The position numbers and the translations under genes were made by a program. The notes beneath the pieces are model-generated. The model did no database searches. It was not told the DNA's origin and saw only the letters and a program-made list of their open reading frames with translations. Positions 6,301-7,016 of a stretch of 7,016 bases of DNA are shown here, in pieces. Every line of letters begins with the position of its first letter. Within the stretch, counting starts at the first letter, position 1. The stretch is taken from assembly GCA_003162255.1 (NCBI GenBank), contig PMMJ01000144.1:1-7016 (forward strand), in the 5' to 3' direction. Source of the stretch: Acidobacteriaceae bacterium. Its GTDB lineage: Bacteria; Acidobacteriota; Terriglobia; Terriglobales; Acidobacteriaceae.

Positions 6301-7016
6301 GTGGCTCGCGGCCAGCAAGTCGATAACTTCGATCTGCCCCTGATTCGCGGCGACGGTGTCAGTGGCCAGTTCTCCGTCAATCTAAGCCCCATCAGCGGCG
6401 AAGACGGCCGGGTCAGCAGCATCGTCGTCGTCATGACCGACGTCACCGACTCCGCCATGTTGCGCGCCAAGCTCGTGCACGCCGAGAAAATGGCGGCCGT
6501 TGGACAGTTGGTCTCCGGCGTCGCCCACGAAGTTAACAATCCCCTCACCGCCATCCTCGGATTCACCGATCTCCTGATGGAAAACCCCGAACTCCCCGAG
6601 AGCGCCCGCCGCGATCTCCGCGTGATTCTCCAGGAAGCGCAGCGCACCAAGCGGATTGTGCAAAACCTGCTCAGCTTTGCCCGCCAGATGCCGCCTCAGC
6701 GCCAGCCGGTTCAGGTCAACTCCATCCTGCAACGCACCGTGCACCTGCGCTCTTACGATTTTATGAGTCATGGCATTCAGGTGGTCGAACGTCTCGACGA
6801 GTCCCTGCCCACGGTCGTCGGAGATTCCCACCAGCTGCAGCAAGTGTTTCTCAACATCCTGAACAACGCTTATGACGCGGTCCGCGAAAGCACGCGGGCC
6901 GCGCGGATTGAGGTCATGAGCGCCCGCGCCGGCGCCTTCATCGAGATTTCTTTTCGCGATAATGGCATCGGGATTGGCGACGCCGAACGCATTTTTGATC
7001 CTTTCTTCACTACCAA
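3340..7016 (+). CDS. Soluble multi-sensor histidine kinase, 4 GAF + 3 PAS + HisKA + HATPase (partial, 3' end cut)
   Basis: A frame of at least 1225 codons. With no signal peptide or membrane segment, it should sense cytoplasmic cues. By pattern: GAF-like modules at about 25-182, 191-350, 358-513 and 519-680; PAS at about 688-795 (C746-P-F-C749 inside), 801-912 (IQEGIYVSSPQGRFIEVNDA) and 925-1037 (LILVTDTEGVISYANRRW, ending in MTDVTD). HisKA, about 1045-1115, has GQLVSGVAHEVNNPLTAILG with acceptor His1063, of the NtrB-like HPK4 type. The HATPase shows the N box QVFLNILNNAYDAV (1168-1181), G1 DNGIGI (1207-1212) and F box IFDPFFTT (1218-1225). The G2 box and anything after it are outside the window, so an attached receiver domain cannot be excluded. 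ATG 3340 is the first possible start after the in-frame TAA at 3307, but no clear Shine-Dalgarno precedes it. No partner regulator is visible. GAF 1 is the least certain module. The ligands are unknown. Confidence 0.93.
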   Translation, partial: MGVPLTLRTGNSGPGDSSQSDEAFQKLLLEFSRAAFQSSDPSQLIRSFCALTRVFFQASGAYFWSCSTDGDYIGAEADGEHVDGFRGIRVRAADPANSPSIALEAVHKRRPFFLDHADVARYPWLAECHAHTAMAVPLLVSGEVAGAIAFVRTAPGADFDDDAVAKVTILAAQLGTAIEALRLNQLSREEHRRASILVEVATALHGLPDTAAVMESIADRLRILLHSPAVLVFVQQEKVFQLQAVSTEAPKLALSIRSRFEKNDLRSSLEIAARAVAAGERITVSIDGASHFREDSPPGVLIAAPFRTSRSHGAILVYPRLANPFTHEDKTLVSALAGFGAVAIANAELYGMARAQAHELHEILEISFELGSAGKLDEFMQTSVVRAASFLGFERCVIGLLEEAAFHIRWGVENGVARPVDIPLYDGAASHALKKKNVFFTEDARKTPGANLDFVDAFKIRQLLAVPLLGSNGDVLGMFGVLDRIEPGPINDEDIRRARALAAQVAIALELTRNLHQSEEHRRRAEVLVTIALELNTVLHLPEFMRNFARRAAGLLGSRSVALCLFQAAELDTVVLSGASEVDDKPLLRHFSQALSAALPKYPTDVAFAPATDMLGTALASSLGWTDCTLVRLAGSAGELVGVLCLADRGAPPAIEDQQLLRAIAGHASIALENACLFTRMQQANRHWLEVFDAIGDFIVVHDEQHNILRVNRSLADFVGIAPDQLVGINMRALDALSTAASPHSCPFCRTGEGLDEYVHPVLERTYLISTSRIHAASSAQLQTVHVLKDITDRREAERRYRELFNNIQEGIYVSSPQGRFIEVNDALVRILGYSSRDEVLQLDIPTQVYFSPQRRQELTEVLKREGGLRNHQEVLRRKDGSPVHVFMNCFAMRDQAGNILQQRGLMLDVTGLHQSQTELQKERDFSSKILSHTQSLILVTDTEGVISYANRRWSGLGFQQNQILAHPLPDLCVPPRRAALREALAAVARGQQVDNFDLPLIRGDGVSGQFSVNLSPISGEDGRVSSIVVVMTDVTDSAMLRAKLVHAEKMAAVGQLVSGVAHEVNNPLTAILGFTDLLMENPELPESARRDLRVILQEAQRTKRIVQNLLSFARQMPPQRQPVQVNSILQRTVHLRSYDFMSHGIQVVERLDESLPTVVGDSHQLQQVFLNILNNAYDAVRESTRAARIEVMSARAGAFIEISFRDNGIGIGDAERIFDPFFTT

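Noticed and set aside
5065..6318. 417-codon minus-strand frame opposite the kinase gene
   Set aside because: It is antisense to well-conserved GAF and PAS coding sequence. Long antisense frames are expected from GC-rich codon use, and its protein has no recognisable fold.

Overview
This GC-rich bacterial window looks chromosomal and comes from a Gram-negative. The evidence is a secreted TonB C-terminal-domain protein and a chemoreceptor with two membrane segments. The small free-standing TonB-domain protein, the chemoreceptor style and the intergenic 8-bp repeats remind me of Acidobacteriota (Terriglobia). That is an impression, not a proven assignment.

Left part (positions 1-2974, minus strand): a compact gene cluster read right to left. 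First is a short secreted protein that is almost entirely a TonB C-terminal domain (2974-2627). Next is a 659-residue methyl-accepting chemotaxis protein with a CHASE3-like periplasmic sensor, two consecutive HAMP modules and a long MCP signalling hairpin (2582-603). Then comes a CheW adaptor with a low-complexity Ala/Gly/Ser tail (589-53). The first 11 codons of a possible next gene (33-1) run off the left edge. Gaps are 44, 13 and 19 nt with no visible terminator, so this is probably one operon. Receptor and CheW would form the membrane part of a chemosensory array; CheA, CheR, CheB and CheY are not visible.

Centre (2975-3339): a 365-bp divergent intergenic region. It holds a sigma-54-like promoter candidate facing the TonB/MCP/CheW cluster. 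It also holds two inverted arrays of a degenerate 8-bp unit (ATCGGGTG) with a weak hairpin between them, a 6-bp inverted repeat, and a sigma-70-like promoter overlapping a dyad that faces the right-hand gene.

Right part (3340-7016, plus strand): one uninterrupted reading frame of at least 1225 codons, cut by the right edge. It encodes a soluble histidine kinase with four GAF-type modules, three PAS modules, a HisKA domain (phospho-acceptor His1063) and the first half of the HATPase domain (N box, G1 and F boxes seen; G2 beyond the edge). No cognate response regulator is visible. Nothing in the window is a clearly undescribed system. The most unusual points are the TonB-domain protein leading a chemoreceptor/CheW operon, the inverted 8-bp arrays and the seven-module cytoplasmic sensor.
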